Assembly (NCBI GenBank): GCA_965153455.1
Contig: OZ234495.1
Coordinates: 20,704,875 to 20,768,874 of the forward strand
Length of the DNA: 64,000 nucleotides
Reading direction: 5' to 3'
Origin: Sphagnum compactum
Lineage: Eukaryota > Bryophyta > Sphagnopsida > Sphagnales
Shown here piece after piece: positions 47,001 through 58,129 of this stretch. The position numbers and the translations under genes are program-made. Within the stretch, counting starts at the first letter, position 1, and each line of letters opens with the position of its first letter. The notes beneath the pieces were generated by a model. The model ran no database searches. It saw only the letters and a list, made by a program, of their open reading frames with translations, and was not told where the DNA came from.

Positions 47001-49935
47001 GCGAATAATGCCTTCTAATGCATATTGTAAATTTCAGGAGAATTTCAATTCACCATTGTAATGAGGTGACATTCCATTCGTGACTTGACTATATTTTTCA
47101 AGATTGTCTAGCACTCAAATTATCACCTTCGTTGAAAATGTTTTTGAACATTGGGATGCACCCCATTTAATAGGACTAACAATAAGTACCCAAGTTCGAA
47201 CATGAATATCTAGCACCATTAACTCGCTATAAATTTCGGGGTCAGAATCCTTGTTGTTGTGTTGTGGGAATCCAATCCAATTGTTCGCAAAACAACACAA
47301 GCTTAAAATAGGTTTCCAATAAGAACTTGATGAAAGTTGGATTTGTAATGAAGTGCAAGAATAATATTAAAATTCTCAAGAAGTGTCTTCTTTAATTTAA
47401 AGGATAAAATGGAACAAAATAACATGGTTGAAACCTGTTAACCTTAATTTTCAAGTTAGATAATGACATGCATTGTGTTAAACATTGGCCTAATGTTTCA
47501 TCTTGAAATTTTGTTCTTAGCTTTAACAATAAACCTTCATGATATAAGACAACCATTAAAAATGCTAAATTTTTAAAAAATGATGTGAATGGTGAAAACC
47601 CTATTGCATATATGTATTTTTGTGACCAAGTATTATAATGCATATATTGCATCATTGTGTTTGAATTTGTAAATTTTCCTCAAGATGTTTTTCTTTTAAT
47701 AAAAAAACATCTTCTTACATTATTATTTTTTAAAAATGATTGATTTTGATCACAATTCTGTTGACACATATTTAATTGTCAATCTTACTATAAAAAAAGG
47801 TCAAAAGTAACATGCAATCATGATCTTCAACCATCCTATGACTTGGATTAAATCTTTTTAATGCAAACTTCCTTCCATTTGGATTATGTAGCATGTGGTG
47901 CTCATGTATGGTATGTGACAAATCTTTAGTAAATAATTTTACCTTCTCTTTTAGACAAGTTGTGTCATGATCAATGCTGAACAGGTATCAAAAATTGGCT
48001 TAAAATCAGGTACAGTTTCAAGTTGGCTTTCAATTTGAAAATCTCATGGTATTACCCAAGGTCATATCTTCTTTGAAACTTTTTCATCAATTCTCAATGG
48101 ACAGGGTACTGATCACTTGAAACTTTTTATTTTTTTAAAATTGATATCCTATCATGATATTAAAAAATACAAAGTTTGGGGTTTTTAATTTTGCCTAATA
48201 TTTTAATGTATTCAACCATCATTTTGAAATCAGATGTCCTCAGACCTCAGTCAATGGTTAGAATGCAAGCATCATTTTGAAATCAAATGTTTTCAAACCT
48301 CAATCAATGTGTAGATTGCAAACATTCAGAATTGTTTTAAATGCCCCAAAATTTGGGGTGGGTGGGTGTGTGGGTGGGTTGTTCCTGTAAAACATGAACA
48401 AGTTTAGGATTGAAACTATATATGTTTACATAACTATGAAAATTTATGTTCTTGATTGCACAACTATTTTTTCACCCTTTTATTGTTTATGCATAACTAG
48501 TATGCAAACCATTCTCCTACCATGAATTAAACATCAAAACCATTCAAAATCAAAAGCTTAAATCCTTTCACAATTCTATTCCAACAAACTTTGCATTCAT
48601 ACAACAAAATCTTTCTATCAAGTGAAAGGTGCATAAACACCGAAACTAATAAAAAAATTCTTTAAAGTTTAAATAATCAAAAGGAAACTAAGCACATGGT
48701 TCCCATATGATTTCACATAAAATAATCAAAAGAAAATTAAACACATGGTCCCCTATGTGATTTCACATAAATTTATATGTGAAAGTCAATGCACCATGAC
48801 CAAATTAAATTATTAAATCTTATTAACTAGTAAATCATTAAACTTACACATTAAAACAATTACATAGATAATTCTTTAATTACACGTCCTAAACATGTTC
48901 ATGTTCTACATGCACCCTTGATTGAGGGGTGATTAATTGTACTCCATCCAAACTTTGATGGGAAAGATGAAACGTTTTCACTACCTTTTTCCAATTAAAC
49001 ATATGTTAAATGACAATTAATGCTCTCTTTTAAATCTCCCACGTGGAACAATTGTTATTTTGATGGGTATGAGACAAAGTATGAAAAACCATTTGCCCAA
49101 CTTTTTTCAAAATTACGAAAAATTGGTGTGCATATAATTCCACAAAGCATCAAGATAAAAAACCGTCATGACAATTGTTTAAATGATGCCAATAATTCAT
49201 GAAAGTCTTCATAATACTGGAGACTAAGTGGATTTTGATTTGAATTTCAGCCTATTTGGAAACATAAACCAAAAAGTTTTAGGGTTTAAGGGTTTAGAGA
49301 TTTTATAGTTTTGATGAGAAAGCAGTTGTGTAATCTTAACAATCTTGCAAAGTTATCTCATCCCAAGAATAATTTTAAATTTATATCATCATGTGAGGTC
49401 AGTGTGTTGTCTATTCACAAGATAAAAGTTAACCTAAATCACGATATATAAATAATTAGGTGTTTCTAATGGGTTTATGATAATTTTCCAAATAACTAAA
49501 ATATTTTGCATTACATTTTGGAGAGAAAAATAATGAAAATTATTCCACCAAATGATTTTAATCATCTCCCAGCCCAATTAAATTTGTACAAAATTTTGTT
49601 CTTCAAAGTTCAAAAACAGTTTATATAAATTTATGCAATTTGGGCATTTTCATAACCAAAATGCAAATGAATTGAATCAATTTTCTTTTGACTTCTCTTT
49701 TCTTTTTTTGACTTAAAATATCCAACTTTGGAACAAACTATGCTAAGCAGTTTGTATTATTATATTTTTGATGCCTTTTTTTAATAAAAAATTATTGTTT
49801 GGACTTTGGACCTGGAACTGCAGGTTGCACTCGAACCCGCAGGATTCCATACAACTCCTTGTGCTCCCAAAACGAATAAAAATAAAAATAACCAAAGACG
49901 AAAGAAAAAACCAGAGACTACAACAGGAGATGCAC
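44097..49935. other. Long gene-poor AT-rich stretch
   Basis: From 44097 to about 44800 this is the upstream region of the four-exon gene (GC-richer, with a short CTG run near 44650). Beyond that the DNA is AT-rich with poly-T runs and no recognised gene. 46825-46880 carries a short repeat ('gagttgccatatttaaacaa') that recurs inverted at 50155-50240 and diverged at 58285-58360. 48218-48340 is a two-unit tandem repeat ('catcattttgaaatca'). 48680-48775 is a two-unit tandem repeat ('aataatcaaaag...cacatggt'). If the CDC25-like exon at 49936 belongs to a live gene, part of this stretch would be its intron. Confidence 0.45.
48405..48680. repeat. Dispersed AT-rich repeat shared with 17365-17640
   Basis: Partner of the copy at 17365-17640: 'aatttatgttcttgattgca' and 'cctaccatgaatt' occur in the same order and spacing. 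Downstream AT-rich words around 48790-48900 also resemble 17880-17960, so the shared unit may be longer than the part I can align. Confidence 0.55.
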
Positions 49936-50021
49936 CTGACATCGACAATCGCGACCTTGGGACCTTGCAAGGCCACCAAACCGTCGCCAGTGACGAAGGA
50001 AATGGACGATCGACCCGCCAT
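49936..50021 (-). CDS. First exon of a CDC25-like phosphatase/arsenate reductase
   Basis: From ATG at 50021 the frame reads MAGRSSISFVTGDGLVALQG then PKVAIVDVR, where a GTCAG/GTGCAT donor cuts the Arg codon. This closely parallels the start of plant CDC25-like proteins (Arabidopsis begins MAMARSISYITSTQLL and continues to NIAIIDVR). These are small rhodanese-fold enzymes that act as tyrosine phosphatases in vitro and as arsenate reductases (ACR2/HAC1-type) in plants. Only 28 full codons plus two bases are present. The catalytic HCxxSxxR loop must lie in later exons at lower coordinates, and I did not recognise them before 44 kb. Either the introns are very long or this is a gene fragment. The GC-rich flank at 50022-50150 fits a 5' UTR and promoter. 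Confidence 0.65.
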
Positions 50022-50154
50022 CGCTCCTTTGCCGCTTTGTTCTTCTTCGTCGGTTCCTCGATTCTTGACCAGGGTTTTATTTTCCCCGATTTGCTCAAGG
50101 TGGACTGGCGATCATCCACAAGAGGAATGAGCCAAATGTTTTGAATCCTGTCTA

Positions 50155-50240
50155 GTTCTGGCTACCAATTGGAACTCATTGTCTAAATATGGCAACATGT
50201 GACTTTTTTTCTCCTGAAAATATGGCGACTTTTTCATTTT
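50155..50240 (-). repeat. Short dispersed repeat (also 46825-46880 and 58285-58360)
   Basis: Read on the minus strand this gives 'aaaaagtcgccatattttca' and 'ttgccatatttagacaatga' followed by 'gttcca'. The copies at 46825 ('gttgccatatttaaacaata', 'ggttcca') and 58303 ('gtcgccagatttagacagtg', 'tgttcca') share this core. No coding or terminal structure is seen. Confidence 0.5.
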
Positions 50241-50376
50241 TCCCCCCCCAAGAAATGTTTGAAAATTAATTAATTAATTAATTAATTTCTCTACAGACAT
50301 TTGTTGAAACAGTAGTTAGTTATTTTCATAATATATCTGGTATTGCTGATTGTAGTGTTATGGGTTCATCATCTTA

Positions 50377-50591
50377 TGGTGCATTCGCACTTGATGTTAA
50401 GTCAGTGTTAAATGAAAATCTAGGTGGCATCCTAGGTGGCACCCAATGTTAAATGACCCATAGCTCAATGGTAAGTGAATGTTAGCTTAACCTATAAGTT
50501 TCATGGCAACAAGGTTTTTATGTCCTACATGGCTAGCATGGTGTTAGGGGACTCAACCCTAGAGTCGCTAACACCAAGTGTGAATGCACCT
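50377..50591. mobile_element. Complete Tourist-like MITE with TTA target duplication
   Basis: A 215-base element. The left end TGGTGCATTCGCACTTGATG and the right end, read inward as AGGTGCATTCACACTTGGTG, form terminal inverted repeats of about 24 bases with few mismatches. It is flanked by TTA at 50374-50376 and TTA at 50592-50594. The 3-bp TTA duplication is the hallmark of PIF/Harbinger (Tourist) insertions, matching the dead Harbinger element at 1246-4330. No coding capacity. Inside, 'tagctcaatggtaagtg' resembles a Pol III A box, and an imperfect 'ctaggtggca' pair lies near 50422-50443. Confidence 0.85.
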
Positions 50592-50594
50592 TTA

Positions 50595-51399
50595 GGGCTT
50601 ATTATTTGGACATCAACTTTAGCATTTTGGGTTGTTACATAATATAATGTTATGGATAGTAATAGGGTTGTTTTCTTGACATGTACAATAAAAGCACATG
50701 GAGAAATTTGCTAGGTCATTTGGAGGGCATATACGACAAGTATAGAGGGGGGCTATTACCCTTACTCTTTAAGAGTGCAAGAGATTTTACACCCGTAAGT
50801 AGCCATAAGTTTCTTCCACTTTCATGGAGTGGGCATAACTAAGAACACTCCCCCTCCTACCCCTCCAACCTAAGCCTTGTGATCTACATATGTTTGGGTT
50901 CATGATGAGCTTCGGTGTTGCACTTTACAATAAGTAAAGCCCACGGGCGAGAGGACATGCCCAAAATGTGGTGATGGATTCAGCTATCATCTCATCCTAA
51001 GCCCTTATTTTGGGGATGTCCCCACTTAGGTTGTAGTAGGGAAATGCATCATAATTTAATAATGGTGATCACAAAATCCAAATGTTAGAATAGGTACAAT
51101 ACAAATAATGTATTTGCATTACATGTAATACAAATACATGTACATGAATTTTCCTCCCCCTCCCTTCCTCATTGGGAGAGGTGCATTAGTCATCTCCTCC
51201 CTTCAAGAAATTCCATCTTAGTCAAGAAAATATGAAAATCTGATCAAATGAAGAATAAAAAATAATTATGGTATCTCGATGTTAAGGGAGGTTCAAAGTT
51301 CAAACCAGATATTTTTTTTAATAATAAAATAATATCTATCTATGAAGCAAGGTAGTTAGTTAGTTTTATTTTGTTTGTACTTATGAGATCGACCAAACG
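50595..51399. other. Gene-free stretch
   Basis: No gene. 50740-51030 has words shared with the 9.9-10.5 kb and 20.4 kb regions ('cccttattttg(a/g)gga', 'aagtaagc'-like), so it is probably part of the same dispersed repeat family. Confidence 0.35.
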
Positions 51400-51720
51400 G
51401 GGATGTTTCAGAACGTGTTCTTGGTCTCTTTGGAAAGCTCTCAAGGAGGAGAGGTGCATTGGCTTCATTTCGTAGTGTTTTGGACTTGGTGTGTTCAAGT
51501 TCTTGAATATTGAGTGATTTCTTCACTGAAACTTAAATTAAATCATAGCTGAAATTTTCGGGAGGAATTGGAATGTGCCTTTGGTGTTGTTGGAAAGATC
51601 TTGATGAGCAGGATTTAATGGAATTTGTTTGCTAAGATTTGGATTCAGAATGTGGGAGATATTGATGATTTATAAGTGATTTTTGCACCTGAAAATTCAA
51701 ATAAATTCCAAAAACCAAAT
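51400..51720 (+). repeat. Fragment of the copy A/B repeat family
   Basis: 'gttcttggtctctttggaaa' near 51417, 'aagttcttgaatattgag' near 51497, 'ggtgttgttggaaaga' near 51583 and 'gatttaatgg' near 51611 follow the order of 13247-13445 in copy A ('gctcttggtactgttggaaa', 'aagttgttgaatattgaa', 'gatgttgttgaaagcc', 'ggtttaatga'). Only the right-hand end of the unit is present. Confidence 0.6.
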
Positions 51721-54001
51721 GTAAGTAATGAAAAGAACAATATCAAAAGTATTGAACTGTAGAGTGGTTTTTTAAGGAGTTTCTTGTTGTATCATAACTT
51801 ATGATCATCCCCAAAGGAAAGCATTAATGGACAACAACTGTCCAAATTGTAGATTTTTTCCAGGCATCCATCCATGTTTCTAATGAATGTATTCGATTTT
51901 ATTTTTTTCAAAAAATGGCAAAAATAAAACCTCAAAAAACATCATTTATTTGTGTTTTTTTCACTGTTTTGAGAGAAATTTGAGACTAAAAAAGAAATTG
52001 CTTAAAAGTGAATATTGATATTATGTGGAAAATAAATAAATGTTATGCATTTTCATTTCCAAGTCAACTGCCTCAAATAATCATTTCAAAGTGAAGAATT
52101 AATCATTAAGAACCGTTGGATCAACCACACATTTCTTGATTCATGAGGCCATGATTTGAACCACATTTGTTATATATTTTCTAAGAGTAAAATGCTAGGA
52201 AGCAAGTTTTAATGTAAGATGTACTAGTATTATTTGAAAACTTATAAATTCTAATCCCTCACTATGTACCCTCACCTCTAATTCATGTCAAACTTGCAAC
52301 AAACATTGATTGGTAATATGGATACCGAAGGTAAATATATCATATCCCCAGATACCCACATATTACAATACATAATACTAATATTCAAACCCTCATACCC
52401 ATAACCCACCTAGTTCAAAATATTGACCCTCCTCAATATTTGATAATCAAATACCAAACCAGTGTCATCCTTAGTACCATTACCTTTACCATACTATATA
52501 CCAGCCAATAAACCATCCATCCATTTGCTCAACACCAGTTCAAATCCTTTAACATCATGCCATTCTAGAGTATTGATGTCGAGGTTTTTTCTTAAATTCC
52601 AGCAACAATGTTTCATTGGAACTAGTTTATGTAGGATGGGATTTTGGTGATCGTCACTGCTAGCGACAATTCCAGAGTCATTCTGGATTATGATTTGTCA
52701 TAGACGAAATTTTATTTTAAAAATCATTTTTTTGTTGTTTGTGTTGCACCCTTTCAATGTGTTTGTTTGTTTGTATCTTGTTGCTTTTCTTACACAATTT
52801 CAATGTGTTTGTGTGTTTTTTTTGGGTCTATTTGTATTTTGTTTTGAACTTTTTTGATATATCAGACTTTTGTTGACATTTTTCCTACCGAATCAAGAAT
52901 GACAAAAAACTTAAGTAACAAAATGACATTTAATGAAATTTATGAATTTTTATCATTTGAAAAAATAAAATTAATTAGAAGAAAATTATTATGTTCACCA
53001 AAAAATAATTTAATCATTGTCACCAGTAGTGCGAAGCAACATGCAAGCTCAAATATGTATATGCAATCAATGACAATCTAGCATTTTCGGTCACTAAACA
53101 ATACATTGTTGTTCACATTAGGTTTTCCTTTTCTGACATACATCTTAGACATGGGAAAAACTTTAGCATTTTTTGTGACCAGTAAAATGTTCTTTTCATT
53201 TTGTGACTTTGTTTTTGACATTTATAATATTTCAGAGGAAAATAATATATAGCAATTTTATTGATCACATAATATTATTTTATTGATACTTTAGTACCTT
53301 TTATCATTCCGGCAGTAATTAAATGATTTTCAATCAATGTCAATTTTTCCTCACAATCATATGCTCACAATGCCAAAAGTTCTAGAAATTTTGTTTCCTA
53401 TTTCACTATTGACTGCCTGCCCTAAAGTTTGGTAGTGCGGTGTGGCTAAGTAGTGCAAAATTACTTGGCATCTTTTTCTCCCACCATTGACAACTGTAGG
53501 AATTTCAGAACATTTTTATTTTTTATTGCTGAAGTGAAAAAAGGAAAAGAAAAAAACATCAAAAATCCGAAAATGATGAAGTTACTACAAAAAGTAGGGC
53601 AATTTCTAAACACAATATCCTTGCATTGGTAGGCAAGGCCAACAAATAGAAAGTTTCAAAAAGAGAAAGAAAACACAATAATGGATTTGATTGTGTGCAG
53701 AACATCATGAACCCATACTCGGTATACCGTATGTGTAAGACATATTTGGATCCAATGTAGATTAAAACAGAGTGGATCTATATTTGATTGTGCACATATC
53801 ATTGTGAACCTGTACTTGGTATGTGTAGACATGTTTAGATCCAATATAGATTAAAACAGCATGTCAATACCGGTATATTCTAGCTGTGTACATTAAGCCC
53901 TAAAAGCATATACTATCCCCAAGTGGTCAGCTTAGAAAACTTACAGCCGCCTGCAGAAATCAAGGCACTTGCACAAGGTCTAGCTAGGCCTGCTGGGAAG
54001 C
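51721..54001. other. Gene-free AT-rich stretch
   Basis: No supportable gene. 53690-53860 holds a two-unit tandem repeat (units near 53690 and 53779) sharing 'ttgattgtgca', 'acatttggatccaatgtag'-like and 'attaaaacag' segments. Confidence 0.45.
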
Positions 54002-54058
54002 TTATCTTGCAGCCAGGTCGAATTCTTTTTCCAGCGCCTCGAAGTCTAGAGGAGATGC
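54002..54058 (-). CDS. Candidate last exon of an unknown gene
   Basis: A GC-rich island (53942-54065) stands out from AT-rich flanks. On the minus strand an acceptor (branch-like 'ttactgac' then 'catttcag') opens a frame ASPLDFEALEKEFDLAAR followed by TAA at 54002-54004. That looks like a real protein C-terminus. On the plus strand the same island is also open for about 50 codons after a 'cttacag' acceptor-like site (PPAEIKALAQGLARPAGKLI onward). I prefer the minus reading because of its splice site and stop. No upstream exons were found between it and the cytochrome b5 gene on the same strand, so the gene or fragment is unknown. Confidence 0.3.
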   Translation of the reverse strand, partial: ASPLDFEALEKEFDLAAR

Positions 54059-55360
54059 CTGAAATGGTCAGTAAGAGATGGGCCTGCAACCAAAATTGAC
54101 TGCCACAACCTTTGTGGGTTAAACTATTAGCTCATAAAAAGTTGGTCTCCTTTGGACCCATTTCTAAACTCATTAGTTGTCAGAATGAGCAGAAAGATCC
54201 ATTCTAAAACTGCACCTATTCTGCCATTTAAGACAATTGAAAACCCCACAAATCAGCAAGTATAGACCTCTATATTATTGTAATCTGCCATGAATGAAAC
54301 CAAGCCCATCTAGTATCCTTAAACCTACAACCAATGCACAGTTAAACATGCTAGTCTTTTTGCCTTTAGCTCCCAGATCAGCCTCATCCCAAATTGCTAC
54401 CTGGACAAAGTTGATAGCAACCCTCACAGGACTGGCAAACTGTTTCACAACAGAACTTTTGTTATGATTTTCTGTGTTACAACAAAGCTGTCAAACTATG
54501 GTTCACTGACATGAGAATCAAATACAGGAACCATACAAAGAATGCAACTTGAGGACAGCATAACTGACAGTAATCAAATGGCCAAGTTCCAACCCTAAAA
54601 AGGTATCAAAACATAGGCCACTTTGGCATAGAAAGCAAGATCAGGGCCAGTACCTGTCAGGAGGTGAAACCATATTTCTGTCCTCATGATCCAACCACAA
54701 TAATTGGCTTCTGACATGTGGACATCATAACAACCACCGCCCTATCATTGCAGTGGAAACTATCTGACACGAAATCCATTCCATATTGTGGGACAACCAA
54801 GGTCTTGATCAGGTTACTAGAAAGAAAGTTGCCTTCTTATGCACCCTTCAAAGTTGAGGGAGCAAAAAGCACCTAGTGACTAACAATGCAACAGTTGAGT
54901 GCCAAAAGCAGCACCAACAAGTGCTTCTACCACCAGGAAAACTGGTGGCCCAAATTCTGAAACAATTGGCAAGCATAAGTAAAGCTTGTCAACACACATA
55001 GCAAAGATATAAATGCACATCCATCTAGCATAGTGCCATAATCCCTTCTCCATACAAACTCCTTGGCACCCTATCACTGTGCTTTGGATTCAGCCCCTTT
55101 GAACAAGAAAACACTGGCCACACTGAAGAGCATACCCCTGGGACATTTGAGAACTTCTATCGAACATCCCTGTCTCTCCAATGAATCAAACAAGGCAACT
55201 GAAATCATGCTAACATCTGCATAGTTGAATAAGAGTACGTATGGGAAGAGATGGCACTGTAGTAGTTATCAATATCTTTAGCTATTAAAGTGCTCCACAT
55301 CTGAGCTCAATTGGCTGCAGAACCTTCAATGGAAGGGTGGGGGAGAAATGCTACGGATCA
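54059..55360. other. Spacer left of cytochrome b5
   Basis: Moderate GC, no recognised gene; it should include the cytochrome b5 3' UTR. The frame 54880-55077 (-) is hydrophobic but has no domain, start context or splice partners that I can support. Confidence 0.4.
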
Positions 55361-56716
55361 TCAGCTAGATACATCATTATTCTTTGTCAAAAAACGCACT
55401 GCCACAGCCAACCCTAGAATAGCAAGGGGCACAAGGAACTGCAAGATCTTGATGAGAAAGTCAGAGCTCTTGTCAGAGTTGTAGGTAGCCTGTATGGCTG
55501 GAGTATATGTCGGTTTTGATGGAAGTGAGGCAGGATCAACATCGCCCACGTAGTATTCATCCATCATAGATCTGGCAGCGCTGCTGTGGCCAACATCTTC
55601 AAAGTCGTCAGTCGCATCCTTCCCTGCTTTCAGACAAGACATTCTTTTAGCAGGATCTTAACATGGCAAGAGAAGAAGCTGAATTACCAACCAAGATCAT
55701 CATTGTCCTGGTTTTCCTTGGGAGAATGATATGAGAATGTCAAGAAAAATAGAGCTCTGCATTAACATCCTAATCACTCTCTGCATGAAGACTATAACAA
55801 TGCCAAAAACATACCCGTTGCTGACAGGAGTACTTCATCTCCTCCTGGATGCTCCTCCAGAAATTTGGTGACATCATAGGCCTGAAATCACAAAAAAGAA
55901 CCATTCCACACTTCAATTAAACCGGTGAGTACAGCTGTTTCAAACCCCAGCATCATCTATGCTCTCTTAAAGAATGAAACTACAAAAGACTCACAGAAAA
56001 AGGTTCAGAACTTGCAAATCTTCTTCACCTCCACGTCACCAAATACTGTGAATTTCCAGAACTTCAGATCCCAATTTTTCATACTAACACTTCAAAATCC
56101 AGCTGAATGATTTTAAGGTTTTTCCCCGTCAAAGGACCGACCACAAGAAAAGAGACACTTCACAGTATCCGCATTACACAGTTGCAGAACTGCCAAAACT
56201 GAACTGTGTATATGATCTTCAATGCCTGAACACAGGACCTTGGATAGCAGTCTAAATGAAGTCAGAAAAAATCACCGCATTTCTACAGAACAAGACGGAT
56301 TGACATGCGATTCCTCATTTTCAACGCAGACATTATTTCCACACACAGAGCATGTAGCTATGCGAACCAGAAACACGCCATTTGCTGAGGCCTTGAAAGG
56401 CGAACGATCGACTTACAAATCAGAATGTGTTAGAGACACAAACAGAAGACCTCCATCGGCCCCAAGAAAAAGCAAAAAAAACACGCGCACATCCTTGGTG
56501 CTACTTATTCCCAGATTAGAAAACAAAATCGCCGAGGAAGCAAAGCATGCACAACGATAATAACAGACGAAAACGAGGCAAACAAAAAGAAAAGACAGAG
56601 CTCCATAAAGGACATGGATCCTTCACCTTGCCACCGATAATGAGCCAGCAATCGTTAGAACTATTGTGGACTGCCACATCCGACAAAGTGTAGAGCTTCT
56701 TCCCTTCTGTCGCCAT
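55361..56716 (-). CDS. CYB5: Cytochrome b5, tail-anchored ER form (three exons)
   Basis: Model: exons 56627-56716, 55815-55881 and 55361-55623 (90, 67 and 263 bases), giving 139 residues. Donors are AAG/GTGAAG and CGG/GTATGT; acceptors are GATTTCAG and AAAGCAG. Phases fit, with a split Gly codon between exons 2 and 3. This small haem protein of the ER membrane passes electrons from cytochrome b5 reductase or NADH to desaturases, hydroxylases and P450s. Haem ligands are His41 in FLEEHPGGDE and His65 in DVGHSSAAR, with the usual spacing of 24. The KDATDDFEDVGH signature is intact. The cytosolic domain spans 1-105, followed by a C-terminal anchor (LIKILQFLVPLAILGLAVAV) and tail RFLTKNNDVSS. The ATG at 56716 is chosen because MATEGKKLYTLSDV matches the family start; an in-frame ATG at 56737 adds seven residues. 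The exon pattern is typical of plants. Confidence 0.96.
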
Positions 56717-57130
56717 TTCCGAGGTCACTCTCTCCACCGCCCGACAACGGATCTCCTCAGAAAGTCCAGAGAGTTATGACCAACAGCAACTGGAGAGAGA
56801 GAGAGAGAGAGAGATGATGATGATGATGAGCAGGGTATAGAAGAAAGCAAGCAACCGAGAGAGGAGGAAGAAACAATGGCGCTCTAGAGCGCAGCTCGCT
56901 CGCAGGCACAACGACAACGCTGCTGTACTCTTTGGTTTGCCTCTTGTAGCTCTGCCTGCGTTTCCCCCGCATCTGTGGACACGAACATGCGGGGCCTGGA
57001 AGGCTTTGCCGCTTACTGGCCTGGCGGCTTTGACGAAAAGATCGACCTAGGCCGTGGGTTGCGCTAGAAGTTAAGTTATGGACTTTTTCTTTTTCTTTTT
57101 TCCGGTTTTTCACTTTTTCCCTTTTCACTC
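56717..57130 (-). promoter_or_regulatory. Cytochrome b5 5' UTR/promoter region with CT and ATC repeats
   Basis: On the gene strand a (TC)n run (56791-56812) and an (ATC)n run (56813-56828) lie about 75-110 bases upstream of the ATG, as is common in plant 5' UTRs. The adjoining GC-richer region (56940-57090) is partly duplicated at 58130-58170 and 58790-58890. Confidence 0.45.
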
Positions 57131-57304
57131 AATCCCGGTAACTTGACTGAGTAATAACTTATAAGGAAGTCTATTCTTTTACCATGTTTACGGTACCTTA
57201 GTTGGAAGCAGTGTTGTGCTTGTAAAATGGTTTGGGAATGACACTCTGTGTAAGTGTAAAAATAAATAATTTATATAATTTTCTGCAGTCTGATAAAAGT
57301 GTAA

Positions 57305-57305
<1 letters not shown>

Positions 57306-57354
<49 letters not shown>
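57306..57354. repeat. (TG)n(TA)n microsatellite
   Basis: A pure TG run from 57306 to about 57336 turns directly into a TA run to about 57353. This is a simple compound dinucleotide repeat. Confidence 0.95.
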
Positions 57355-57539
57355 GATTTTACATGACTATGTAAAACAGTGTAAATATATAACAATATAA
57401 AAATTGTGATTTCATAATGTTTTTGAAGATAAGCTAACTAAATGGCCCATTGCAAAAAAAAAAAAGAACCATCAAAATATACACCCACAACTAATTCATA
57501 TGACTTTGCAAGAATGTCTGGTCCTTAAAAATATGTAAT

Positions 57540-57910
57540 AAAATGATCTATAAAATAAGGAAAACAACACTAGAACCCTGAGTTTGATCATAAATAGGGT
57601 GAGATTCACAAAAAAAAAAAAAAAAAACATTAGCATTCAAGGGCTGCTGGACCTCAGTTTTTGTGGTGAACTGAGTTTCACCTTTTCTTTCCTTTTTCTT
57701 TAGCGCCTCCACGTTTGTTGCATAGGTATATTTTCACTGCTCCTACTCATAAAGCTACTATAATTAGTCTCGAACCTTGTGCATTAAATGCTGATTTTCA
57801 GCATTTCATTCCCAGATTTAATAAAATTTCCTTGCTCCTTGGATACCACTGAAAGAAGGGTTTGGGGTGAAAGGAGCCCCAAAGACAGGGTGACTTCACA
57901 AATAATTTTA
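57540..57910 (+). repeat. Unnamed dispersed repeat, copy 1 of 3
   Basis: Shares with 60480-60900 and 62180-62600 an ordered series of words: 'agaaccctgagtttg', 'tagcattcaa', 'aactgagtttca', 'ttttcactgctcctac', 'actactataatt', 'ccttgtgcattaaa', 'gatttaataaaatttcctt', 'ggataccac' and 'aaagacagggt'. It contains a poly-A run near 57608. No coding content or terminal repeats are recognised. Confidence 0.75.
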
Positions 57911-58129
57911 GTATTTACACTTACACGCCCCCAAAAAACGCCCCCAAAACATTTACACAGGGCCATGCAAGTGTATTTGACAAATATTTACACCGGGCCT
58001 GGTCTAAGTGTAAAAAATTCTATATGCACTCCAACAGGACAAGTGTAAGTGTAAAAAATTTGGACATGTAAGTGTAAACTTACACTGGATTCACATGCTG
58101 TACATACTGCTATTGACACTTACACGAAC

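Noticed and set aside
49840-49870. 'gcactcgaacccgcaggatt' as a possible tRNA T arm
   Set aside because: The rest of a cloverleaf (acceptor and anticodon stems) cannot be formed around it.
49768-50144. Plus-strand frames of 112-120 residues over the CDC25-like exon
   Set aside because: No domain; the opposite strand has a recognisable exon with a splice site.
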